Shown: positions 48,331-58,734 of the stretch, piece by piece
Position numbering within the stretch: position 1 is the stretch's first letter
Layout: each line of letters begins with the position of its first letter
NCBI RefSeq assembly: GCF_016086655.4
Contig: NC_052136.2
Coordinates: 17,484,001-17,548,000, forward strand
DNA length: 64,000 nt
Reading direction: 5' to 3'
From: Lepeophtheirus salmonis
Taxonomy: Eukaryota; Arthropoda; Copepoda; Siphonostomatoida; Caligidae
The notes under the pieces: model-generated
Seen by the model: the letters and a program-made list of their open reading frames with translations, nothing else
What the model was told of the DNA's origin: nothing
The model's database searches: none
Made by a program: the position numbers and the translations under genes

Positions 48331-51300
48331 TTAGAGTTTATCTTGTGAATTCACTTAAAATGATGCATTGCCTAGCATAGTTAGTTGAAGAGTGATATTC
48401 AAGTTTACTCAATAACCCTTGCGGAGAAAAAAATGTTACATAGCCAGCCATACTTAGATTATTATTTATTATTGATTTTCCGTTTTGCCAATTGGTTTAT
48501 TGCTTTTTCAGTTCCTAGTTCTTGAATAGTGCAGCTGTTAGGGAGAGGGAAGGGAAGATAATGTTCACCAACGCAACATTATTTTCTTTGTTTTTTTCGA
48601 GGTGAGGTTAAAAATATAACATTTTAGAACGAAAGACGGATTCAAAGCAAGAATGATATCTCCTTTTGAACAGAACGACATGTGGATGGCTTCTACCATA
48701 AATCAATTACGTAATAAAATTTGAAGTTGTTATGCATCAACTATGATATATATATATATAAATCTTTTTTTTACGACGTAACAGCCCTCAAGAATGCAGG
48801 TCATTTTAAAAATAAGTCATTTCAAATGCATTTACCAAATAAAGTAAATTTATGGATAATCATCATTTTAGATAAGATATAGTCAAATTAATTATTTTAT
48901 TGAATTACTCGAGCTTATGTTACATGTTCATAAATATTAGGTAGTTTAAGGGTGGTTTAATAAAGAGGCTCTTGATTTTGCAGTGATGAAAATAGCAGCG
49001 ACAACACACTGTGGCTTTACAAAGATGATGAGTTAACTAATTCTTGTTCTGAAATTGCAAAAATGTATACAAAGTATTTAATACATACATTAAGACCGCT
49101 ATATGATACACAACGTAGCATAATTTGCAAAAAAAAGATGTAAAAAGACTCAACCTGTATGAGAATTAATATTATTTTCGGTCATATTTTTTTTTAATCA
49201 TCTTCCGTATTATTAGAAATGCATACATACATAAATATAAGGAAGTATGTGTACATTAAACTAACAAAAGATTGAATAACCCTTCTTATAAACTAAGAAA
49301 TACAATTGATATATTCTACCGTATTCTCAAATTGCAATATTTTGCAATTTCGTTTGTTTGTATGTAATAAATCTCTCATTAACTCATGATGATATATTTC
49401 ATGGTAATCCGTATCAAAAATTATAGGAAATGATTTCATTATTTCATTGTAAATTTTTAAAGTGCATACAAAAAATACACTTAGCATCAAAATATTAATT
49501 TTCAAAAAGGTTTAAGACATAATATATGTTTTTTTAAAAAGGAAAATTACTATAGTTCAAAAATTTAGTCAAACAGTTGCAATACTTTCAGTTTTTGGGT
49601 CTATTTCTTGAAGCTAATTTGACCTATGCGATGATTAAAACAACTTATTATTATATTTCTTTACCCATGTATCTATGAAATTATATGATCAATTAATCGT
49701 TAATAGATTATAAACAAACTGTTATATAAGAATGGCTCAAATGTGTAGCTATTGTGCATATACTTTGTCCTAGAGAGAGATCCACTTGATCCAGTATGTA
49801 CTCAAAGATCTTTGTTTGCCTAATATTTGTTAAATAAATAAAAGAGTTGAAAAATAATGAATAATATCATTCAATAAAACAACTTCAAAATAAAAAGAAT
49901 TACAATTAAAAATCGCACAACCAAAAATAAACAACAGCCATAAAAATACTTATGAGTTATTGTTTTTTTTTTGTTTTTTTGATGCAACATTGTAAAATAG
50001 ATCACAGAAGTTAGAATCGTTACATGGTCTGTAAAGTTTTATTTGACTATCTCAAAAGAGAAAATATCAACAACTCATATGTATATAAATAATTTTTGGG
50101 TTAACTCTTGAATTTACACTTATTTTACACCCTTATTAGTGTAATGAACGTTGATTGGTGGAATTGAAAAATGATGTTGTTAATATTGTGAATATTAAAT
50201 GAATAATATTATAACAGTTAAAGAGCTTTGCCTCATTGGCTAACTGCTATAATATAATTTATTGTATTTTTTATACATATCACTCTGCATTGTATCTTTA
50301 AACTTTTCCTTTGAGAAGAAAAAGGATGAAACGCCCTAAATTACAGTATGGCCAATGACAAAATTCTTCCAAGGGTTTTTCTATTTCATAATTAATATAT
50401 TTGCACATTGACAAGATTTCTTTTGAGTTAAGCAAATCAATATTCAGAAAAGCTTCAAAAGAGATGAATATACAAATCAACAGCAAACAAAAACAAGCAA
50501 AGCACTCGATGATGCTTTAAGGATATGATTGCGACTCTTTTTCCTTTGGAGAATAGGTGTATTAGTGTTTACATCTATGTATGTATGTGCATTGTACACA
50601 TCTAAAAACGTACGTTTCTTTTTTTTACTTTGTTAGACACGTACGTACATACGTTGATTAGAACGTAAGACCTTAAAAATATAAAGTTAATGCCCTCTCA
50701 TGATAGAAAAAATTAATTGCAACTAAATCATAATTATTTATGATTGATAAAAAACCTCCTACAGTGAGCAAAAACATGTATGTTTATTTTTTTATTATTC
50801 CTCTCTCCATTGTAATTGATTTATCATTGATTTTATACACTTCCTTTATAACAATGATTCATGATTGAGATTTTAAGATATTTATGTCGTGTGATATTAC
50901 AACTCTAGATACAACTAAGCCATTTTGATGATCTTCTATACGTTCCTATAAAGATAATATTATACAATACAAGTAAAAGTGATCTAAATTCTTATTTACA
51001 GCAGACATATCCTCTTTTTACATCAAGGTCTCCCTAGTCCTGGAACTTTTTTTTTTAAATAATGGAAGATACAATATTTATGGGACAAAATATAATCTAA
51101 GTTCATCTAATTTTAGAACTATATAGATGTGAAGCCTAAATGATTTTTTTTTTTTTTTGTTGAAATTCATTTTTTACAATATTTTTTGGAAGTTGACCGT
51201 TATTTGATTCCTTAATGTAAACATTCCTATAACTTTATTTGAGTCCCCATGGTAGCCTTGAACTGCGAAATATTATACAAAAATTAGTATAAAATAATAT

Positions 51301-52434
51301 TTTTTGATAAAAAGATTTATCTATAATAGGAATGAAAGGGTCAAAAGAGGTCAGGAGCTATAACTACTTAACTATATATGTAGTCAGATATATCTTTTTA
51401 GTCATTAGTATGTCCACTATTCTAATCATTTTTTTTAAATAGAATAACGATCGTATCATATAATCAATGTTGAGTTACCAACTTATGAACGTTTATACTA
51501 TTAAACGACTTTATTAAAAGTTATTTTATTCTGATAATATAAGTATATTATACTATCTTTAAGGTCGGCAAAAAAGATCGAAGGGTAATAAAGTAAAACA
51601 CATTTAATAGATTAAGTAAAAAGTTAAGAGCGTTTTTTCGCTTTATTGAGACAATAAAATAATATAGTTAGGATTATTTGATTTACATCAAATATGAACC
51701 GTTTTATTGGATAACTTTTGTCCATTTTAAAGGCAATATTATAAAGTCTATTGAGTCATTTCATGTCAAATAAAATAAGGGTATCTAAATTTCATTTTTA
51801 GATATGTTTCACCCCTTATTGTAAAAACTCCCCTGTCAAAGTTTGAAGTCATTACAATGAGGTGTTCCTGAGTTATTGATGTTTTTGTTAAGGCCCATTT
51901 TCCAAATATGGAATGGTTCACATAAGAATCTGAAAAATAATTTAGCTAATATTTGGAGAAGTACGCGTTAAAAGAAATAAAAATTGTCATGTTGGATCCT
52001 TTTTTGAAAATAAAAAACAAATTAAATTACACCACCCATAAATAAATCCCTACTCTCCTCTGCGGTCCATATCTAAAGAGCCCCACATTTTTCTTTTGGA
52101 AAAATTTATTTTCTATATTCTTAAAGCTATATGTAAAGTTTAGTTCTGGGGAAATGTATTTTTGATATTGAATTAACAATTTTAGATCAGGGTGAAATCT
52201 AACAAAAAAATTATTTTCTGAGACAAAATCAAGTAATTTCTGCAAGGTTTGGATGTAAAATCATCTCCTTTGGGAAGAATATGTATAAATAAATTACTGA
52301 TAAATTGAATTAATATATGTAAATCAAGACTCTTAAATGAATGGTGCTTGAATGAGTTGCATGGATAGCAGGTAGATGTGAGAGCTGTCCATACTCACAG
52401 GTGTTAACAGATTTTTTGTTTACATTCTTTAGCA
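48331..52434. other. AT-rich intergenic DNA, nothing recognised
   Basis: About 4 kb with homopolymer tracts and short frames (49,293; 50,298; 52,027, all minus) lacking domains. A stretch at 51,780-51,930 (TTCACCCCTTATTGTAAAA and following) has the look of an interspersed repeat but has no partner in this window that I found. Confidence 0.45.
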
Positions 52435-53110
52435 ATTATAATGAAGATCACTAAGTCATTTTTAATCAATGGGCAAACACTGATAGATCTACACTCTCGA
52501 AAATAGTTTTATATGTACCTTGCTTCATTGAGAAGCTTATTGAATCACTGATGAACTCAGGCCTCATTCTTACATTTCAAAATACAATATAGCTACCTGA
52601 ACCATCTGAAAAGTGATCTTGATTATTCACATGCCATCTTTCTTGCTGATTTTGCTCAGAACTATTCTTATTTTTCTTGTGCAAGATGAAGTTCAAAGTT
52701 TTCATTGGAACAATTCCATGTGTTCATTGCATCGAGTTATCCTCTACTTTAAGTCAGACAATGCTATTAATCATGTCTCCTATGCGTTTATTTCTGATGA
52801 CAACACTCATGATGTACTGTTTGTTTATAAAGTCATAGATGTTATCGTGAAAGATTTGAAAGTGAGATTACCTGGTTTGTAGTTCTTTAGATTTGCTTAC
52901 TAATGTTTATGCAGGGCAATACAAAAATAGGAAGATGCTTTACAACCTTTGCTAATTTTAAAAAGGAAGATTGGTATCGAAGCTCAGTGGAATTTCTTTG
53001 CTACTTCTCATAGTCAATCCCATGCAAGGTGTTGAGCGAATAGTTTATTCAAATGTTAAGTAATCCATGACTTAACCTATTTGGACTAACGTAAGGAGAA
53101 GATTTTATAT
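52435..53110 (+). pseudogene. Unnamed multi-copy family A, degenerate copy 2
   Basis: In shifting frames the plus strand reads FNQWANTDRSTLSK, FIEKLIESLMN, HLKSDLDYSHAIFLADFAQN followed by YS, VQDEVQSFHWNN, a YFKSDN segment, FISDDNTHDVLFVY, QYKNRKMLYNLC, and IEAQWNFFATSHSQS. The order matches the 6.3-6.9 kb copy (QW..TDR, ADF/IDN-ENY, VQD, FHWN, ISD..HD, QY, ATSH), but this copy is independently decayed and diverged. One open stretch of 89 codons lies at 52,613-52,882. Having both copies confirms a real protein family. Its function is unknown; a transposase-like nuclease is my guess from the spaced aspartates. It ends where the LINE fragment on the other strand begins. Confidence 0.6.
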
Positions 53111-53149
53111 TTTTATTTTGCGTTGTTAAAGGATGCTGTTTATCTAAAT

Positions 53150-53930
53150 ATCTAGTATCTTTTTTGGGTTTTGGAGTTAAATAAAAATAGGAACATATTT
53201 TCATAAAAAGACAGAAGAATGGGAGAAAATTGGTTTGAATACTTTTCATAGAATTCAAATATGAATCCAGAGGGGGCAGTTGCTTTATTTAACTTCGCTG
53301 TATTAGTAACAGCTGTTTTTATTTCTTCTTCAATCATATGGCATTCAATGACATTGTTGTCTTCTTCAAACACATTGAGAAAGCTATGCATTTCACTAAT
53401 ATAGTCATAGCAAAAGTCCGCATTGGTAATTTCACATCTAGAGCATTTACTCATTTTTCCACAATAAAAATAACCATACAGTTTTTAATAAAATAATTCA
53501 ACTTCATTACATATAATTTTCGGATTTTCCGAAATTTCACCATCTGTTTTAAATATATATATACTTTTCTTAGGGTTTTTTTTTTATTCTGTTGTTGTAC
53601 AATTTATAATCTTGAGTGTGATAAGTCCTCAATGTTGTTAAGTTTTAGCCTTACAATAACATAAGATTAAGTTTTTTTTTTCTTGTATAGACATTTCTTA
53701 ATTAGCAAAGTTCTCCAAAGCATTTAGACGTCTTATTCATTCTTGAGATCTTCTGATTCCGGCTTCTCAGTATATTTTTTTAAGCATTTTATGAAAGTCA
53801 GAAAAATGTATGCTTTATCGTTTATAATTGCCTTGGTGATTTGAATTATATTTATAATTTCCGTATTAAGATTAGAATCATCTAATAGGATCATGTTAAG
53901 CTTCCATGTTTGGCTATTTTATAGCTCGCA
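53150..53930 (-). pseudogene. L1-like non-LTR retrotransposon fragment (EN-RT linker, RT start)
   Basis: The minus strand reads EIINIIQITKAIINDKAYIF, several frames of linker, VELFY-like and LYGYF-like segments, and then an open 100-codon run (53,152-53,454). That run includes MIEEEIKTAVTNTAKLNKAT, APSGFIFEFYEKYSNQFSPI and LLSFYENMF. It corresponds to the start of the reverse transcriptase, usually E..I..A I..LK..KAPGPDGF..EFYK.F...L.P.L...FN. The polymerase core with YADD is absent because the fragment is cut off at 53,150. Stops in the upstream half show it is dead. The lineage (L1-like) is from memory of the motif style. Confidence 0.7.
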
Positions 53931-54088
53931 AAGGTGGACCATCAGCTCCTATACAAATATTAGTAACATATGATGCAGTCAATCACCATCAAATATCATG
54001 TAAGCAAGGACGATGTATTGTCTGCATGAAAAGCCCAAGACTTATCGGCCAGAAATTCGAAAAAGTATCCATAAGACTGTGTGTATGA
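53906..54088 (+). pseudogene. Possible PiggyBac C-terminal zinc-binding fragment
   Basis: The frame contains VTYDAVNHHQISCKQGRCIV followed by CMKSPRL and ends SIRLCV. PiggyBac transposases end with a block of the form RYDG.NH.P....QGRC..C...T...C..C...LC, and the NH, GRC..C and final LC agree. One CxxC pair is lost. No catalytic domain is present upstream, where the LINE fragment begins on the other strand. It could be an unrelated cysteine-rich remnant; confidence is modest. Confidence 0.4.
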
Positions 54089-54485
54089 ACCATACAAAGA
54101 AATATAATTATATATTTTTTATATTATTTTCATAATATTTTAGGACCATTTTTTGTAAATACCATTATTTATAAGAATATAAAAGGAAGTAAAGTTTGTA
54201 AATTTTTGTCTCACAATCTTTACCTGGTAGAGTCCAACATTACCATTTTGGGAATATATATAATTCCGACGATTATTTTCCGACAAATATTTCATAATTT
54301 TTTCTAATGCGACTCAAATAAATTATTTTCTAAATTTGGAAGAAAAATCAATCCATTCTTTCTATCAGCCAACACTAAAGGGTTTAGGAGATCAACGTTT
54401 TATTTACCTATAAGTCAGATAAAGTAGTTGGTCGAGGCATCCTGAGTGATTGCTCATATTATCTTATATATCGAAAATTGAGAGT

Positions 54486-54890
54486 TAATATGTCAAAAGG
54501 GACTCACCTGGACAGAGCATTTGAAAAATGAAGTGTCCAAGTTTTCTTGGATATGGAATATGGTCAAGACAGTCATAGGACAAAAATGGGAATTAACCTC
54601 AGACAAGGTTCTCTGGTTGTATGAAGCTATGATCAGACCTGTTATCTCCTATGGTTATCTATTATGGGGACATGCAATCACTACAAAGAAAAGTGCAAGG
54701 AAAATATTAAACATTAATTAAAGGAAAGTACTCCTGGAAATTACTCATACATTTCGATCGACACCAACTGCAGGAATGGGGGCAGTTTTGGTTATTGCTC
54801 CTCTGGGCATATACATTAAGGAACAGGCAACGAAATCAAGATGGAGAACGAAGCATTTCTTACGTGATACCTGGGCTGGAATAGGTAATC
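54486..54890 (+). pseudogene. Non-LTR retrotransposon RT tail
   Basis: The plus strand reads LTWTEHLKNEVSKFSWIWNM, then VKTVIGQKWELTSDKVLWLY, EAMIRPVISYGYLLWGHAIT and KKSARKILN, and after a stop RKVLLEITHTFRSTPTAGMG followed by AVLVIAPLGIYIKEQATKSR. This is the region following the polymerase core in Jockey/R1-type elements (L.W..H......K......L..I...WGL......LY.A.I.P...YG...W). It has one in-frame stop and is truncated on both sides. The 5' parts are missing and at about 54,890 the sequence passes directly into a Copia fragment in the same orientation. Confidence 0.75.
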
Positions 54891-54894
54891 TCCC

Positions 54895-55690
54895 AAGGAA
54901 TTCCTATACTCTAAGTTTGTGACTACTGATGGAGAACCTGTGCGATATTTTCCTGGAATAAATATAATACAAGATATAAAAAATGGATATATATGGATTG
55001 ATCAGGCAACATTTTGTTTGAGTATAATAAAAAGAACTGAATTCGAGTATAGCAATACGGTGGAAACCCCTGTAGCTTTAGAAACAAAGCTGAAAATTCC
55101 GTGGATGAAGAAATATTAAAACCTATTGAATATAGATCAATTATTAGTAGTCTTATCTACTTATCTACTAGAACAAAACCAGATTTAGCATTTGCTGTTA
55201 GAGCTCTTGCCTATTACTGTGATGCTCCTGGATCCGTACACTGGCTTGCCTCGAAAATAATCCTTTGTTGTTTGAATAACACAAGGAATCTTGGACTTTG
55301 TTATGGCAAAAGTAACACATGAGAGCTGGTAGGATTTCCAGATTCTGATTGGGATGCAGATCATGACGATAGGAGGTCAACAAGGGGTTATATTCTCCAA
55401 TACAATGATGAACTATATCTTGGAAAAGTCAAAAAAAAAAAAAAAAAAAAAAAAGAGGTCGGTCGCATTATCGAGTGTAGAAGTAAAATATATAGCCTTC
55501 TCTGCTGCATCACTAGAACGCATTTGGATTCAAAATTTATTGTGCAATATTGAAAGACCTTCTGACAGCGCTAAAGTGATTTTTTAAAGACAAGCAGTTG
55601 ACTAAGAACCCACAATATCAGCGTAGAATGAAGCATTTTCATATAGGCATTTCACCAGAGAACTAGTGGGTGTCAAAGATTATATGAATA
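54895..55690 (+). pseudogene. Ty1/Copia reverse transcriptase end and RNase H
   Basis: Frames read FVTTDGEPVRYFPGINIIQD, then IDQATFCLSIIKRTEFEYSN, PIEYRSIISSLIYLSTRTKP followed by DLAFAVRAL, HWLASKIILCCLNNTRNLGL, DSDWDADHDDRRSTRGYILQ, RSVALSSVEVKYIAFSAASL and QNLLCNIERPSDSAKVI. This is the standard Copia order: the end of the reverse transcriptase (YRSIIGSLIYL..TRPDLAFAV), then RNase H (DSDWAGD..DRRSTSGY, ALSSAEAEYMALS). The glutamate of SAEAEY reads SVEVKY, an active-site change. A 20-base A run at 55,432-55,454 interrupts the linker, and later blocks (DNQAAIKLAKNPQY) are partly deleted. No LTRs are visible. Confidence 0.85.
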
Positions 55691-55799
55691 ATATATATCA
55701 ACTTTATTGTGTTTTTATTTATTATAAATAGGGAAACATGGGAAAATTAATTGTGGTAACGTTCAGGACTTCGACTTTAATTATAAATTCAGAAAAATA

Positions 55800-56670
55800 A
55801 GCATAAGTTTCCCACTGTGTCTAATGTCTGAAAGCATCGTTGAGGATTTGTCTAATGATCAATTTAATGCTGATCGCATTACAAAAATGATTATCTTAGG
55901 AATTGCAGATTAATAACTTCTTAGAATGAAAATTGTCCTTGTTTCACCTTCAATATGGTTCATATCGGCAAGTCGTTTCGTACGACTCAAAGCATTGGTT
56001 GGCTGGAGATAAACTAAAAAATTTGCGCCTTATAGTCGAGTTCAGTATGAATTTTAATTCCATATGTGGTTCTAAATTAAGATTGTTTTTAATATTTAAC
56101 CGTTACATCAAATATAATCAATTCAGAACATGAAGAAGAAAAAAAGATGCACTTTCAAAAAAAACTAAAATGTATCGCCATGAAATTTGTGGAGCACCAT
56201 GTTCTACCATCTTTATTATCAAGCTCTTAACAAGAAGATAGACTATTCAGGATATCAAAAATAGGAGTCATATGAGATGGAAGTGATTTGGGAGATATCA
56301 GTGTACTGCCATATTGTTCAGCTAACCTCAATTGGTATGCTAATTCAACTATTAATAACCCGGATTAGAATAACACTACTGTACCTTATATCACAGTAGT
56401 CATTCCTCAAAGTCAACTGATTAGTTTAATCTCTTCACCGTTTCAACTTTTCACAATACCATGCCACACACAAAGTTGTGAACGTGCAGTAGAAGAAGTA
56501 ACCAATGCTTCAGCTCAAATTTGTGGACAAGAGAGACTATATATCAGGGCAAAATTAAAATTGTGTTTAATTTTCTCTATTAATGAACAAATTAATAATT
56601 GGAAGCAATTTTTTATGCATAGTTTCTTTTTTGAAAGGTTATCGAAAAAAAGAAAAAGGAATTAAATATT
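55800..56670 (+). pseudogene. Unnamed multi-copy family B, middle and C-terminal fragment
   Basis: Frames read SESIVEDLSNDQFNADRITK, VSPSIWFISASRF, then GDISVLPYCSANLNWYANST, and finally IPCHTQSCERAVEEVTNASA followed by QICGQERLYIRAKLKLCL. From memory the order LSTDQ....I..A...G, YSPMWF.IK and LP.HTQAVERCVKLVTEAS..VCG....DGFIRA.L.SR belongs to one uncharacterised multi-copy invertebrate protein family. The N-terminal-side motif HLWYLSEELV of that family is at 31.9 kb. Numerous frameshifts make this copy non-functional. It follows the Copia fragment within about 100 bases. No nuclease or helicase motif is recognisable, so I do not assign a function. Confidence 0.5.
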
Positions 56671-57444
56671 CCTAATAAGAGACAAATATCAAACTTATAG
56701 AATATAAAAATGATTAAATATAACAATTTAACACTAGAAATTAAAGATTAATGAATAAATCGTTGTACTTTTAAGAGTTTAATTTACATATATGGCTTTC
56801 CAAAATTATAAATTGGTAAAATAGAGTTTCAATTTTGAAAGCGAATGACATAATTAAAAATAAACTTTATTGATATTTTAATGAAGGGAAATGCCATTGG
56901 TGAAATTAGAGGTCGACAAGTTTTTTGGTGGACACCCTAATGTTATCATTACCCCCATAATATGTCCTTGAAATAGCAAACTTTTTAATTTTTCTTCATG
57001 ACTGTGTTAAAAGTTGATTATGCTTTTGTTAGAGCTTTGTGATAGATTGTACGAAAAATTCAGCCTTATCAACACCCTCAAAATATTAAAAAAGTTGTTC
57101 CCGAAGGACCAATCAACTAATTTAATCATGAAAATCATTGACGGGGACAAACTATTACTGACCCACAGGGAATTTTGAAGCTCTTTCATAGTACATATAA
57201 AAACCATATGTTAAAATCAAATTCAATTTTAGCCCAACTTTTCCGATCCAAATTGATTTTTAAGTACTTTGGGCGAAAAAAAATTAATTTCCGGTAATAA
57301 GTCTTTATTTTATTGTATTGTATTAAATAATGGGATTTTTGACCGTATAAATATATGTTAACGGCAATGTATGAAATTCCGGCATTCTGTATAATACCTA
57401 GGTAATGTATACCTATAGTCCCTGATGGTCTCAGGCAAACTATA
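56671..57444. other. AT-rich DNA, nothing recognised
   Basis: Short minus frames at 57,007-57,503 run into the dispersed repeat and carry no domain. Confidence 0.45.
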
Positions 57445-58080
57445 TAATCTATATATAGAAAAGAGAGATTGTGTGTGTAGATGTCCTTTATATGTTCCCA
57501 CACCGTTGAACCCAGAAGCCTGAAATATTGTATGGGCCCCTCTTTTGAGCTCGGACGTGCTAAAACGGAGGTGGCATATAAGGGGGCTTATGCTATGCCA
57601 AAACACAAAAACTGTTTTTTGCAGCTCATGGAGACTAGATAGGGGTTTGATTTGTTAATCAAAAAGAGATGGTGTTTCAAACAACAACTATACGAATAAC
57701 TACGTTTTCTAAATTTATTCAATATCAAAAAAGTTATGGGCAAACAAAGTAATCGGTGAAAATTACAATTTTGTTTATTTCAGGTGCAAAAAAAAGGAAC
57801 TTTCCATGGAATATGGGATTACTACATAGAATAAAGTTTGTAGAAATTTGTCTGGAGATTGGTTTATTGCCAAATAAAAATTGATGATTAACTGAAATAT
57901 CTGTCATTTTCTGAATAATTTCTCCATTTTTTTCATTTTCTCTCTCTTTCCCTCCCCCATTTAGTTGCTATGATGAGACGTTGTAAATTACCTAACCGCT
58001 TCTGAAAAATCCAACAGAAATAGAATTAAAGATATCAGGATCTTTTTCGACAACAACAAAACATTCATATTACCATTTTA
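57445..58080 (-). repeat. Dispersed repeat copy, inverted partner of 4.1-5.2 kb
   Basis: The reverse complement matches 4100-5205 over about 600 bases, in the same block order but without the 4235-4720 insertion. Landmarks are ACGTCTCATCATAGCAACT, CCAATCTCCAGACAAATTTC, GCACCTGAAATAAAC and GGCATAGCATAAGC, ending in CATCTACACACACA beside ATATATAG. Open frames at 57,186-57,606 are inside this repeat and I regard them as chance. Confidence 0.65.
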
Positions 58081-58084
58081 AGTA

Positions 58085-58320
58085 TATAAAATCACTAAAA
58101 AATACAAATCAAGTATAAATAAAGGTTTCTTTTGTTTAATAAATCAGAAAAATAACTTATAAGGATAACTTTTGATGACGTCAAAATAATGAAGGGATAT
58201 TTGATGATTATCATTGTGATAGTCGCGTATAAATTTCCATCACTAGAAATTACGCATCAAGTATAAATAAATGTTTATTTTGCTTGTTGTATCAGAAAAA
58301 TAAAACAAAGGAACCATATA
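58085..58320. repeat. Imperfect direct repeat flanking 58.2 kb
   Basis: A block with ATCAAGTATAAATAAAGGTT and ATCAGAAAAATAA (58,107-58,156) recurs at 58,257-58,304 as ATCAAGTATAAATAAATGTT and ATCAGAAAAATAA. The 150-bp offset suggests an old local duplication. Confidence 0.6.
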
Positions 58321-58399
58321 ATTTAAATAGTATTTGGGGAACGATTGTGTTTAACACAACCTGCACAGAATATTTGAAGTTATGATGTTAAACTATTTC

Positions 58400-58703
58400 T
58401 TCTTGTGAGCCCTGCCAGAAAAAACAAAAGAAACAAAAAGAGATATTGTGGTTAAGCCAAGGGTGGCATCTGTGTTCAACTCTCGCTGTCGAGTCGGTCT
58501 CATCGATTTTCAAATTTATAATGATGTATCAAGACCATCTCACTAAGTATGTGGTTCTAAAGCCATTGAAATCAAAGAGGGCGGAAGAACTAGCCTATCA
58601 ATTCATCGACATATTTACGTTGCTAGGTGCTCCAGCTATTCTTCAGTCGGATAATGGCCAAGAATTTGTTAACGGAGTGGTAAATGGTCCAAAGGAGTAC
58701 TAG
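58400..58703 (+). pseudogene. KRBA2-like retroviral-type integrase fragment
   Basis: Reading across two frames: CEPCQKKQKK (end of the HHCC zinc finger), KPRVASVFNSRCRVGLIDFQ with the first catalytic Asp, then YQDHLTKYVVLKPLKSKRAE and the ILQSDNGQEFVNG block with the second Asp. The sequence closes at a stop (58,701-58,703) before the catalytic Glu, so the domain is incomplete. The wording matches integrases annotated as KRAB-A domain-containing 2-like, which derive from Gypsy or Ginger elements and are multi-copy in many animals. A frameshift lies at about 58,510. Integrases of this type join element DNA to a target; this copy cannot. A LINE begins within about 40 bases downstream. Confidence 0.75.
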
Positions 58704-58734
58704 ACCATTCAATCTTCACCAAAATTGTTATATC

